Assembly (NCBI GenBank): GCA_030730025.1
Contig: JANQWC010000012.1
Location: 145,368-189,178, forward strand
Reading direction: 5' to 3'
DNA from: Crocinitomicaceae bacterium
GTDB lineage: Bacteria > Bacteroidota > Bacteroidia > Flavobacteriales_D > Crocinitomicaceae
Length of the DNA stretch: 43,811 nucleotides
Shown one piece after another: positions 24,336-32,653 of this stretch. Within the stretch, counting starts at the first letter, position 1, and every line of letters starts with the position of its first letter. The notes under the pieces are model-generated. The model was not told where the DNA came from and did no database searches. It was given only the letters and a program-made list of their open reading frames with translations. The position numbers and the translations under genes are program-made.

Positions 24336-25424
24336 ATGTCAACAACATTTAGAACCATCTGGACCACCCCACAGCGCGATGTAGAAGTCATTGACCAGCG
24401 CCAATTGCCACACGAGTTTGTGGTGGTGAAGCTGCAAACCTACAAAGACGCTGATTTGGCCATTCGCAACATGACCGTGCGCGGCGCACCACTTATTGGC
24501 GCCACAGCAGCTTATGGTATTTTCTTAGCCGTGCGCCAAATGGTACAGGAAGGTTTAGATGGACAGTTCTTAGATGAGGCTTTTAGTACACTGCGCGCTT
24601 CGCGCCCGACAGCCGTGAACTTATTTTGGGCGCTAGACCGCATGCGCACAGCGCTAGACAATTCTTCTGACTTTTTAGAAGCAGGCTGGACCGAAGCGGG
24701 CAAAATAGTTGAAGAAGACATCGAAACTTGCCGTATGATTGGCGTGCATGGTTTACCACTTATAGAAGCCATCGCCGCACAAAAAAATGATGAACCCGTC
24801 CAGATCTTAACACATTGCAATGCCGGTATGCTCGGTTGCATTGAGTGGGGCACGATTACCTCACCTATTTATCAAGCCGTTCAAAAAGGCATAAAAGTGC
24901 ATGTTTGGGTAGATGAAACGCGTCCGCGCAACCAAGGCGCCAACCTCACCGCCTACGAACTCACACGCCATGGCGTAGACCACACCTTGATAGTCGACAA
25001 CACCGGTGGTCACCTCATGCAACACAACATGGTAGACCTCGTCATTGTCGGAACCGATCGCACCACCAGAAACGGAGATGTGGCCAACAAAATTGGCACC
25101 TATCTCAAAGCATTAGCAGCAAAAGACAACAACATTCCATTTTATGTGGCGCTGCCCTCCACTACCCTCGACATGAGCATCCGCGATGGCCTGCGTGAAA
25201 TTCCGATTGAGGAACGCGACCAAAATGAAGTCAAGTACGTCATCGGTAAATCTGCAGCAGGCAAAATAGAACCCGTACTCATTTGCCCAGAAACAAGCCC
25301 TGCCGCCAACTACGGCTTCGATGTGACGCCTGCTCGCTTGGTGAGTGGCCTCATTACCGAAAGAGGCATTTGCGCAGCATCTGAAGAAGGAATCCTAAGC
25401 TTATTCCCGGAATATAAATCATAA
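24336..25424 (+). CDS. mtnA: S-methyl-5-thioribose-1-phosphate isomerase
   Basis: MtnA converts methylthioribose-1-phosphate to methylthioribulose-1-phosphate in the methionine salvage pathway. The 362-residue protein has NMTVRGAPLIGATAAYG, RPTAVNLFWALDRM, ILTHCNAGMLGC with the catalytic Cys, VWVDETRPRNQGANLTAYEL and IVGTDRTTRNGDVANKIGTY with the catalytic Asp, all typical. It follows metK beyond a terminator, so read-through or an unrecognised promoter must serve it. No other mtn genes are in the window. Confidence 0.95.
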   Translation: MSTTFRTIWTTPQRDVEVIDQRQLPHEFVVVKLQTYKDADLAIRNMTVRGAPLIGATAAYGIFLAVRQMVQEGLDGQFLDEAFSTLRASRPTAVNLFWALDRMRTALDNSSDFLEAGWTEAGKIVEEDIETCRMIGVHGLPLIEAIAAQKNDEPVQILTHCNAGMLGCIEWGTITSPIYQAVQKGIKVHVWVDETRPRNQGANLTAYELTRHGVDHTLIVDNTGGHLMQHNMVDLVIVGTDRTTRNGDVANKIGTYLKALAAKDNNIPFYVALPSTTLDMSIRDGLREIPIEERDQNEVKYVIGKSAAGKIEPVLICPETSPAANYGFDVTPARLVSGLITERGICAASEEGILSLFPEYKS

Positions 25425-25426
25425 TC

Positions 25427-25456
25427 TTGATTTGTTGATTGTTGATTTGTTGAATT
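25427..25456 (+). repeat. Imperfect 15-bp tandem repeat between mtnA and the esterase gene
   Basis: Two adjacent copies, TTGATTTGTTGATTG (25427-25441) and TTGATTTGTTGAATT (25442-25456), share their first 12 bases. They begin 2 bases after the mtnA stop. This could be simple slippage or a binding site; nothing distinguishes these. Confidence 0.7.
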
Positions 25457-25484
25457 AATTTCTGAACCCTTAATTACGAAAAAA

Positions 25485-26879
25485 ATGAAGCTTCACTACC
25501 TTTTCTTGTTATGCATCCTTCCATTCTTTGAAACAACATTGCATGCGCAAATACAAGGTACTTGGCACAGCAATTTTCAGGTGGCGGGCAACTCACTTTT
25601 GATGGACTTACAAATCGAAGGAGTAGGACGCGATGGCTCCGTTATTGTATCCATTCCAGATCAGCCGCAATTGAAGCCACAAACAATGGAAACCTACGCC
25701 CTTTTTTCGGACAGCCTTTGGTTCAATTGGAGTACTTTCGGCATCACCTATGCTGCCAAACTACAAGGCGATTCTTTAGTTGGAAATATGGCGCAATCGG
25801 GCCTCACTTGGAAGGCGGTCTTCTACAAGGAAGTTCAAACAATGAAGGAAGTACAAGCTAAGTTGCAAGACCCAAAAGCACCGTTTCCTTACCTTGAAAA
25901 AGAAATCGAGATTTCTACAGCAAAAAAAATCAAGATTTCGGGAAGCTTCATTTTGCCCGAATTGGAGAAATCAAGTGCCTTTCCACTCGTCGTTATGGTG
26001 TCCGGCTCAGGGGCGCAAGACCGCGACTGTCAAATATTGGGTCACAAACCCTTCTGGGTATTGGCTGATCATCTGGGCAGGAACGGCATTGCATCGTATC
26101 GCTATGATGACAGAGGCGTAGGGAAATCAGGTGGGAAATTCGAAAGCACTACACAAGTTGATTTTGCCAATGATTTGGTTGCCATTATTCGGTACTTCAA
26201 TAAAACGTATCCGAAAGCCAAGATTTATATCTACGGACACTCGGAAGGTGGCATGACCGCCCTGCGCGCCGCCGTACAGACCAAGAAGATTGCAGGAATT
26301 ATTGAAGCGGCTTCCGTGGGCACAAGTGGCAAAGAGGTACTCATTGAACAGCAATACCTCATCCCTGAAGCCATGGGTTATTCTAAAGAAGAATGTGCCT
26401 GGAACCAACGACTGTATCAAAAAGGTGCTGAAATTGCCCTCAATAGCACCAATACAACTTTTAACAAGGCATATAAAGCCTGGCTCACGCAAGTTTGGGA
26501 TAGCATTCCGACAAAACTACTAGATGGCGCATCACAAGAAGAACTCCTCACGCAAATGACGGTCTTCTTTGACCAAGAGTGGGCGCGTCAGTTTTTGGCT
26601 TTTGAGAGCAAAACATATCTCGCACAATTGAACTTGCCATTTTTAGTCATCAATGGATCTAAGGATGTTCAGGTTCCTGCGCTTTCGAATCAAGAAGGAT
26701 TCAAAAAAGCAATGAGTCCGGTATCTTTAGAGAAAAGTACTTTTTACGTTTTAGAAGGTGCCAATCATTTGTTTCAGCAGTGTAATGCATGCAACCTCGC
26801 TGAATATGCAAGCCTTGAGCAAACCCTAGACCCCACCGTTATGGATTGGGTCACAGCATGGATTCTGGCACAGCCGTAA
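25485..26879 (+). CDS. Exported alpha/beta hydrolase (esterase-like)
   Basis: The 464-residue protein has a signal peptide (LHYLFLLCILPFFETTLHAQ), an N-terminal beta-rich domain of ~110 residues (GTWHSNFQV ... GLTWKAVFY), then an alpha/beta-hydrolase fold: LVVMVSGSGAQDRD oxyanion region, YRYDDRGVGKS, GHSEGG with nucleophile Ser253, FLVINGSKDVQVPA with Asp394 and EGANHLFQ with His428. It is probably a periplasmic or exported esterase; the substrate is unknown. Its last 29 bases overlap the 3' end of the opposing LysR gene. Confidence 0.88.
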   Translation: MKLHYLFLLCILPFFETTLHAQIQGTWHSNFQVAGNSLLMDLQIEGVGRDGSVIVSIPDQPQLKPQTMETYALFSDSLWFNWSTFGITYAAKLQGDSLVGNMAQSGLTWKAVFYKEVQTMKEVQAKLQDPKAPFPYLEKEIEISTAKKIKISGSFILPELEKSSAFPLVVMVSGSGAQDRDCQILGHKPFWVLADHLGRNGIASYRYDDRGVGKSGGKFESTTQVDFANDLVAIIRYFNKTYPKAKIYIYGHSEGGMTALRAAVQTKKIAGIIEAASVGTSGKEVLIEQQYLIPEAMGYSKEECAWNQRLYQKGAEIALNSTNTTFNKAYKAWLTQVWDSIPTKLLDGASQEELLTQMTVFFDQEWARQFLAFESKTYLAQLNLPFLVINGSKDVQVPALSNQEGFKKAMSPVSLEKSTFYVLEGANHLFQQCNACNLAEYASLEQTLDPTVMDWVTAWILAQP

Positions 26880-27798
26880 GCCCATCGATATAGCCAAAAT
26901 TCTTTTCGATAATTTGCGGCATGTTTTGCTCCAAATAAGTTTTAAATGCTGCCGCCACACCACTGTGCTTCTTGCCTTTGGGCCATACCATGCGCCACAT
27001 AGATTCTAGCGGAAGGTCGGTCAATTTGGAGACGGTGAGTTGGCCCAGCTGCAGTTCGTTGCGAATACCGATCAGCGGCATGATTGAATAACCCAAACCG
27101 GCGATGAGCGCTTGCTTGACCGCTTCGTTGGACGTGAGCTCAATGTGGCGTCGAACCTGAATGTCGTGACCAGACAAGAATTCATCAAGAGCCTTTCGAG
27201 TGGCAGAGCCGGTTTCGCGCTTCACCCAAGTGATTTCTTCGAGTTCTTTGTGCCATGGACCTTTCTTAGAAAAAACAAGTGGTTCTTTGCCCACCAAATA
27301 CAATTGGTTTTTCATGCACGGAATTTCCTCTAAATTGAGTCGGTCTGGCAACACCGAAACCAATGAAAAATCGGTTTCATTGCGTTCTAAATTGAGTGTG
27401 ACGTTGGCGCGGTTGGAGACATCTAGCACCAATTCTACACCCGGATGCGCTTTCATAAAGTCCGCAAGAAGAAAAGGAATGATGTACTTGCCGGTAGAAA
27501 CGACACTAATCCGCAAGCGACCACTGAGTTGTCCTTTGTATTGCGATGTTTTATAGTTGATGGCGTAAACCTCTTCTAAAATCTTTTCTGCGGCAGCGGC
27601 AACTTCACGACCAAACTCTGTGACATATAATTTCTTGTTGACGATTTCAGTGAGTGGAATATCGAACTGATCTTGGAAATTCTTAAGCTGAATAGAAACA
27701 GCAGGCTGGGTTAAGAACAAAGCTTCTGCAGCGCGGGTAATGCTCTCCTTTTGAACAATTTTCAAAAAGATGCGGAGTTGATTGAGGGTGTAGTTCAT
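26851..27798 (-). CDS. LysR-family transcriptional regulator
   Basis: The 315-residue protein has an N-terminal winged HTH (LNQLRIFLKIVQKESITRAA, FLTQPAVSIQLKNFQDQF) and a C-terminal periplasmic-binding-type effector domain (LRISVVSTGKYIIPFLLADF, ALIAGLGYSIMPLIG). It is divergent from the three-gene run ending in an SbtA transporter, the usual arrangement of a LysR regulator and its target. In cyanobacteria LysR-type CcmR/CmpR regulators control bicarbonate-uptake genes including sbtA, so a bicarbonate-response role is plausible but inferred. Confidence 0.92.
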   Translation of the reverse strand: MNYTLNQLRIFLKIVQKESITRAAEALFLTQPAVSIQLKNFQDQFDIPLTEIVNKKLYVTEFGREVAAAAEKILEEVYAINYKTSQYKGQLSGRLRISVVSTGKYIIPFLLADFMKAHPGVELVLDVSNRANVTLNLERNETDFSLVSVLPDRLNLEEIPCMKNQLYLVGKEPLVFSKKGPWHKELEEITWVKRETGSATRKALDEFLSGHDIQVRRHIELTSNEAVKQALIAGLGYSIMPLIGIRNELQLGQLTVSKLTDLPLESMWRMVWPKGKKHSGVAAAFKTYLEQNMPQIIEKNFGYIDGLTAVPESML

Positions 27799-27881
27799 AA
27801 ATTATTTTAATGCTTGATATATTTTTATTATATATTTATATATGCAATTAATGTGCCAAATTTGCAAAAAAAATCGATTCC
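27799..27881. promoter_or_regulatory. Divergent AT-rich control region between lysR and the sbtA run
   Basis: This 83-base gap is very AT-rich. TTAATGCTTGATATA and TATATATGCAATTAA form a loose inverted repeat, a possible LysR site. CAAATTTG (27857-27864) is a one-mismatch -7 box for the rightward genes, consistent with an activator-dependent promoter. No perfect TAnnTTTG is present in either direction. Confidence 0.45.
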
Positions 27882-28166
27882 ATGATACAAGAAATTGAAT
27901 TAATTCAAAGTAGTTATCATCCTGAGGAAGCACTAGAGGTATTGGGCAACTTGATTCAACAAAAAATTGCCTACCATACCCAAAAAACGATCAGACACCA
28001 AGAAATGTTTGGAAGCCCAGACACGCAAGCCGAGCAAAGACTTGCTGAATTGCAAGCCATCAAAAAAAACCTCATCCAAGAACTCAAACAATTAGATCCC
28101 GCTACCCTGTTGCACATCAATGGCCATGTTTCCATCTCAGTTGTTACTCAGCAGCAAGCATCTTAA
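27882..28166 (+). CDS. Small helical protein upstream of DUF6671 and sbtA
   Basis: A 94-residue protein, mostly charged and predicted helical (HPEEALEVLGNLIQQKIAYH, RLAELQAIKKNLIQELKQLD), with no signal peptide or membrane segment. I recognise no family. It is first in the run divergent from the LysR gene and overlaps the DUF6671 gene by 47 bases, so the two are probably coupled. It is not a PII-like SbtB by pattern: the nucleotide-binding loops and beta-alpha-beta layout are not apparent. A regulatory or chaperone role is speculation. Confidence 0.7.
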   Translation: MIQEIELIQSSYHPEEALEVLGNLIQQKIAYHTQKTIRHQEMFGSPDTQAEQRLAELQAIKKNLIQELKQLDPATLLHINGHVSISVVTQQQAS

Positions 28167-28935
28167 GGAGCAAATTCTTCAGCCTTTGTTTGCACCCTAC
28201 GGCGTTGAATTGTTTGTTGAGAGCGGTTTTGACACCGATCAGTATGGTACATTTTGTGGGACCACGCCAAGAATGGAGGGTCCGCGGACAACTGTCAAAG
28301 AAAAATGCCTCGCAGGAATGACTTTTGCCAACAAGCGTCAAGGTCTTGCCAGTGAAGGCTCATTTGGGCCGCATCCGAGCAGTCCTTTTCTCAGCATCAA
28401 TGAAGAGTGGCTTGTGTATATTGACCTCGACCAAAACCTCGAAATATATGGCCACAGCGTCAGCATGGATCTTTGCCACCAAAAATTGGATTATCAAAGT
28501 TTGCAATTAAATGACTTTTTGAACCGAATCCAATTTGGGGCGCAAGGTTTGCTCTTCAAAGATGCCTCTACCGGCGCACTCATCCAAAAAGGCATTACAA
28601 ATGAGGAGCAACTCCAAGATTTGATCAAAGCATATCCGCAATGGGTCTTGGAAACAGAACTCAGGGCACACCTGAATCCGAAAAGACAAAAAAATATAGC
28701 CGCCGCCGGTAAAGATTTAATCGCTCGCATGCACAGCAAGTGTCCGAAATGCGCCCAACCAGACTTTTCAGTGAGCGCAACTAGTGGTCAGCTGCCCTGC
28801 AGTTGGTGCAAGCGCCCAACAAATAGCTATGCTTTTCTGGACTACACCTGCCAAAGCTGCGGCTTTGCAGAAAAGAAAATGCGGCCCGGACAGCAAACTG
28901 AAGACCCTCAATATTGCAACTATTGTAATCCCTAA
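28120..28935 (+). CDS. DUF6671-like protein with C-terminal zinc ribbons
   Basis: The 271-residue protein carries blocks I associate with DUF6671: LLLSSKHLKEQILQPLF, GFDTDQYGTFCGTTPR, CLAGMTFANKRQGLASEGSF and GPHPSSPFLSINEE. The C-terminal ~60 residues contain four Cys pairs (CPKC, CSWC, CQSC, CNYC), two likely zinc ribbons. The function is unknown. ATG 28126 is an alternative start. It overlaps the preceding small gene and precedes sbtA by 23 bases, in the same direction, which ties it to bicarbonate transport by context only. Confidence 0.8.
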   Translation: MAMFPSQLLLSSKHLKEQILQPLFAPYGVELFVESGFDTDQYGTFCGTTPRMEGPRTTVKEKCLAGMTFANKRQGLASEGSFGPHPSSPFLSINEEWLVYIDLDQNLEIYGHSVSMDLCHQKLDYQSLQLNDFLNRIQFGAQGLLFKDASTGALIQKGITNEEQLQDLIKAYPQWVLETELRAHLNPKRQKNIAAAGKDLIARMHSKCPKCAQPDFSVSATSGQLPCSWCKRPTNSYAFLDYTCQSCGFAEKKMRPGQQTEDPQYCNYCNP

Positions 28936-28958
28936 TCACTCAAATTCAAAAACAAAGA

Positions 28959-29918
28959 ATGAACTTAGACTTTTTATCGCACGACCTTAGCAACCCTACC
29001 ATCTTATTCTTTTTACTCGGCATTTTTGCTGTTATGATCAAAAGTGATCTCGAAATCCCGGAGTCCTCATTCAAATTTATTTCGCTTTACCTCTTGTTCT
29101 CGATTGGTTTTAGAGGCGGGCAAGAACTCCAACACAGCCCCTGGACCTCAGAAATTTCTTGGTCTTTGGTCTTTGGGATGGCCATTGCAGCTTGCATTCC
29201 GCTCTATAGTTTTTTCATCATCAAAAAACGCGTGGGCGTTTCAAATGCAGCAGCCATTGCAGCGGCATATGGCTCGGTGAGTGCAGTTACATTTGTGGCA
29301 GCCCTTTCTTTTTTGGAATTGCAAAACCTGGCCTTCAACGGACACATGGTAGCGGTCATGGCTTTTATGGAGTTTCCGGCTATCATTGTAGGGGTTTTGC
29401 TCTTGCGCATCTATGAAGACAACCAAAACAAATTTTCCTTACCCGAACTGCTCAGACACTCTTTGGCCAACGGCAGTGTTTTAATGATTATGGGAAGCTT
29501 GGTCATCGGTTTGCTTTCCGATAGCAAGCAAGCGGCAGATATTGCGCCTTTTACAACGGATATCTTCAAAGGATTTTTAGCGCTCTTTTTGCTTGAAATG
29601 GGCATGACAACCGCCAGACGCATCAAGTCTTTCAAGACACACGGTTGGGCCATGGCTGCATTTGCACTTTTGATTCCGGCGCTCAACGGTATAGTGGTTG
29701 CTTGGCTTTCACAGTTTGTGACGGCAGATGTCTCGAACCGTTTTGTATTTGCTGTTTTGGCAGCGAGCGCCTCTTATATTGCGGTTCCGGCAGCGATGCG
29801 CTTGGCTGCACCCAAAGCAGACCCGGGCTTGTATATTCCAATGGCCTTAGGCCTGACCTTCCCCTTTAACATCGCAATAGGGATGCCGCTTTATTACGGT
29901 GTCATCTCACTAAGCTAG
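28959..29918 (+). CDS. sbtA: Sodium-dependent bicarbonate transporter, SbtA family
   Basis: A 319-residue inner-membrane protein with about ten hydrophobic segments. Landmarks of the SbtA family are the start DFLSHDLSNPTILFFLLGIF, FLLLFSIGFRGGQEL-like GGQ region, NAAAIAAAYGSVSAVTFVAA, EFPAIIVGVLLL, and SYIAVPAAMRLAAP followed by GLTFPFNIAIGMPLYYG. SbtA takes up bicarbonate with sodium. The canonical cyanobacterial partner SbtB is absent; instead a 94-residue protein and a DUF6671 protein precede it. Its last 17 bases overlap the opposing TolC-like gene. No carbonic anhydrase was seen nearby. Confidence 0.9.
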   Translation: MNLDFLSHDLSNPTILFFLLGIFAVMIKSDLEIPESSFKFISLYLLFSIGFRGGQELQHSPWTSEISWSLVFGMAIAACIPLYSFFIIKKRVGVSNAAAIAAAYGSVSAVTFVAALSFLELQNLAFNGHMVAVMAFMEFPAIIVGVLLLRIYEDNQNKFSLPELLRHSLANGSVLMIMGSLVIGLLSDSKQAADIAPFTTDIFKGFLALFLLEMGMTTARRIKSFKTHGWAMAAFALLIPALNGIVVAWLSQFVTADVSNRFVFAVLAASASYIAVPAAMRLAAPKADPGLYIPMALGLTFPFNIAIGMPLYYGVISLS

Positions 29919-31299
29919 CTTGTAAGAACTCCCACTTGAGCCATAACTGCTCGCATTTGGCCTGGTATTCAAATACCTTTAAGGCCGCAACAAACGCAGC
30001 GCTTTCTCTCATATTGACCATGAAAAGCGAACTCTCTCCGGTCTCAAACAAATTGAGTTCTGCAGCCAACAGTTTCTTTGTGCTGGCAGCATTCTCCGTA
30101 AAGATGACTAATTGCTTTTGCGCATTGAGGTATTCGGCACGTGCAGAAAGCATCTTGGCTGTGAGCTCGGCCATTCGGTCTTGACGTTCAAAAGTAGTTT
30201 GCTCAATTTTCAGTTTGGTTTGTTGGACAGCCGCGCGTTCTTTGCGCAAAAATAAAGGCATTTGGGCCGAAACGCCCCATTTGTAATCATTGATAGAGAA
30301 TTGCGCGAGTGGATTGTATTGAATGGGTTCATTCAAGAAATTGTACTTCAATTCTATTTGCGGCTTGAGTTGTTCTTGATTGTAGCGTTTTTCAATAGCC
30401 AAGACATCGAGCTTGTAGGCGAGAATGCCTAAATAAGGATGCTGTTCGACCAAAGAATCTACAGCACCCGTGTAAATTGGCTTTGGCGCCTGACCAACAA
30501 GTGAAGCAGCAGAGAGTGGTTGCGTACTTGTATCGAGTTCTAAAGGGGTGCCATCTGACTTCCACAAATAACGATTCAAGAACGCACTCGCTACCGCCAA
30601 TTTGGCCTCTTGTTCGGCAAGTGCGGAGGCTCTAGTTTGGTATTGGATGGCCGCCTCTACAGTATCAATTACTGGGCGGTCACCGAGTTCGGCCATCTGG
30701 CGCATGGCCTCTAGCCGCACAGCACCAACAGCGAGCGCTTCTCTCAGCACCTCCCCTGCGTTGAATTGCAAATACCAATCCCAATAAGCGTAGCCCGCCT
30801 CTAAAACCAGTTCATTGAGCGCCAAGCGCTGTTCGAGCTGACTGCTTTGCAAATACACATTGGCCTTTTGCAATTCTGCACGGCGCTCATCGATGAGCAA
30901 CCCATTGCCGAGTTGTGCGCTCAAACCGCCATACCACAAGCCGTTTTGTGGCGTGAGGCCTTGCGGATCTAAATAAGCTCCCCTGTTTTGTTCCAAGCCC
31001 GTTTGCACACTCAAACCATACCAAGTTGGCACTTTGAGCTGGGCATCGGATAGGCTGTAATACATTTTATCTCCGTAGTATTTTTGGGAGAGGTCGTAAG
31101 CCAATTTCGGATCAAAACCGCCTCGGGCCTTGAGCACATAGGTTTGGGCAAATTCGGGAATGAGCTTAGCTTGCTTGGCGAGCGGATGCCCTTCGAGCAC
31201 TTGCAGCATAAAAGCCTCGGGGCGCATGATGTTTTCCTGCGACCACAAAGCATTGAGTACACAAAAAAAGAAACCTAAAATTGCGAACTTATTTCTCAT
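29902..31299 (-). CDS. TolC-family outer-membrane channel
   Basis: The 465-residue protein has a signal peptide (FAILGFFFCVLNALWSQ) and two related halves rich in long helices (QKANVYLQSSQLEQRLALNE; IEQTTFERQDRMAELTAKML), the outer-membrane-factor plan. It forms the exit duct for export systems. It is last in the TetR-ABC-HlyD-TolC operon, its start overlapping the HlyD gene by 11 bases, so all exporter parts are made together. Confidence 0.88.
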   Translation of the reverse strand: MRNKFAILGFFFCVLNALWSQENIMRPEAFMLQVLEGHPLAKQAKLIPEFAQTYVLKARGGFDPKLAYDLSQKYYGDKMYYSLSDAQLKVPTWYGLSVQTGLEQNRGAYLDPQGLTPQNGLWYGGLSAQLGNGLLIDERRAELQKANVYLQSSQLEQRLALNELVLEAGYAYWDWYLQFNAGEVLREALAVGAVRLEAMRQMAELGDRPVIDTVEAAIQYQTRASALAEQEAKLAVASAFLNRYLWKSDGTPLELDTSTQPLSAASLVGQAPKPIYTGAVDSLVEQHPYLGILAYKLDVLAIEKRYNQEQLKPQIELKYNFLNEPIQYNPLAQFSINDYKWGVSAQMPLFLRKERAAVQQTKLKIEQTTFERQDRMAELTAKMLSARAEYLNAQKQLVIFTENAASTKKLLAAELNLFETGESSLFMVNMRESAAFVAALKVFEYQAKCEQLWLKWEFLQASLVR

Positions 31300-32653
31300 T
31301 CTTGCTGGCTTTAGATTTGTTATTGGTATCGGGAACCTTGGCTTTGTAGTAATCTGGCGGGAAGCCGTTCACATTTCGCCAGAGTTCGTACCAAATAGGC
31401 ACGTCCTTGAGCAAGAGCATGGCGTAGGCACCGCCACCCACTCTCAAAGCCTCGGGCCATTTATTTTCTTTCGGATCTGGTGAGACCAGCACGCGAAACT
31501 CGCCATTTGCATTGGCAAACTGATCGATGGCAAAGACCGTTCCACCATAAGTACCGTAGCTCGTGTTGGGCCAGCCAGAGAACACAATTGCAGGCCAACC
31601 GTCGAACTGAATGCGCACGTGCTGCCCTACTTCTAGCAAGGGCAAATCCATTGGCCTGACATACATTTCTACCGCGAGGTCGTAGTTGGTAGGCATGATG
31701 GTCGCGATGGCTGTGCCTTGCTTGATGGTTTCACCAATGCCGCTAGACAATGTCTTGGCAATGCGGCCATCTTGCGGGGCTAGAATATAATACATCCCAT
31801 TTCGAATGGAGTAATTCGCCACCTGACTTTGCATTTTACTCACATCGATTTCGGCCTCATACATACTCGAGAGCGCCGTGAATTTTTCAGATTCAGCCTT
31901 AGATACTTCGTCTTGGAATTTGGTTTCCACCGCACTCAATTCCACTTTGGCTTCAATGATATCATTGCGACTCTGCAAAAACTTCTGTTGCGCACCAATC
32001 ATAGCCGCCTGTGCGCGCTGCATGGCAACCTTTCGGGTTTCCACTTCTGTTTTGGACTTGAGGTCTCTTTCGTAGAGTTTCTCGAAGCGTTCGTATTGGT
32101 CTTTGGCAATTTGGTAATTGAGGTTGGCGGCGTGGTTCTCAATGCTATCGGACTTCAGCTTGAGCTGGGCTTGCTGCGCCTTAATGCGCGCTTGTTGCAC
32201 CTTTAATTTACCCGTTGCAATGAGCGCATCTATGCGTGCGTCTAGCGCCTGTACTTTGTCGCTGTAAGAAACCACACTGAGCTCTTTGCTTTTGAGCTGA
32301 TCTTCGCTGCGGCCCACTAATTGGGGGTCAAAATAACCGTCCTTGATCTCGGAAATAAACATAATGGTGTCACCTTGCCGGACGAGGTCGCCTTCTTTCA
32401 CAAACCACTTCTCAATGCGGCCACCGATGAGCGCATTGATGGTTTGCGGACGTTGTTCAGGACGCAAAGTGAGTACTTCACCATTCGAGCGGATGTTTTG
32501 TGTCCAGGGCAAAACGAGCACCGTAAGCGAAACAACCAACAATGCATAGATGGTATTGCGCAACAACTTTTTGGGTGCCTTGTTGAGCATTTGTATGGCC
32601 ACCAGACCATCTGCCTCAATGTGATTGCGGTTGTGTGGAGAGAGATTTAACAT
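31289..32653 (-). CDS. HlyD-type membrane fusion (adaptor) protein
   Basis: The 454-residue protein has one N-terminal membrane helix (AIYALLVVSLTVLVLPW-like segment at ~34-52), a split biotinyl/lipoyl domain (GGRIEKWFVKEGDLVRQGDT; YILAPQDGRIAKTLSSGIGE), a long coiled-coil hairpin between them (IKAQQAQLKLKSDSIENHAA ... QSRNDIIEAKVELSAVET) and a C-terminal beta domain. It links the inner-membrane ABC protein to the TolC channel. It overlaps the ABC gene by 7 bases and the TolC gene by 11. Confidence 0.9.
   Translation of the reverse strand: MLNLSPHNRNHIEADGLVAIQMLNKAPKKLLRNTIYALLVVSLTVLVLPWTQNIRSNGEVLTLRPEQRPQTINALIGGRIEKWFVKEGDLVRQGDTIMFISEIKDGYFDPQLVGRSEDQLKSKELSVVSYSDKVQALDARIDALIATGKLKVQQARIKAQQAQLKLKSDSIENHAANLNYQIAKDQYERFEKLYERDLKSKTEVETRKVAMQRAQAAMIGAQQKFLQSRNDIIEAKVELSAVETKFQDEVSKAESEKFTALSSMYEAEIDVSKMQSQVANYSIRNGMYYILAPQDGRIAKTLSSGIGETIKQGTAIATIMPTNYDLAVEMYVRPMDLPLLEVGQHVRIQFDGWPAIVFSGWPNTSYGTYGGTVFAIDQFANANGEFRVLVSPDPKENKWPEALRVGGGAYAMLLLKDVPIWYELWRNVNGFPPDYYKAKVPDTNNKSKASKNEK

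Noticed and set aside
27882-28166. The 94-residue protein as the PII-like partner SbtB of SbtA
   Set aside because: The sequence looks mainly helical and lacks a recognisable PII ferredoxin-like pattern or nucleotide-binding loops.
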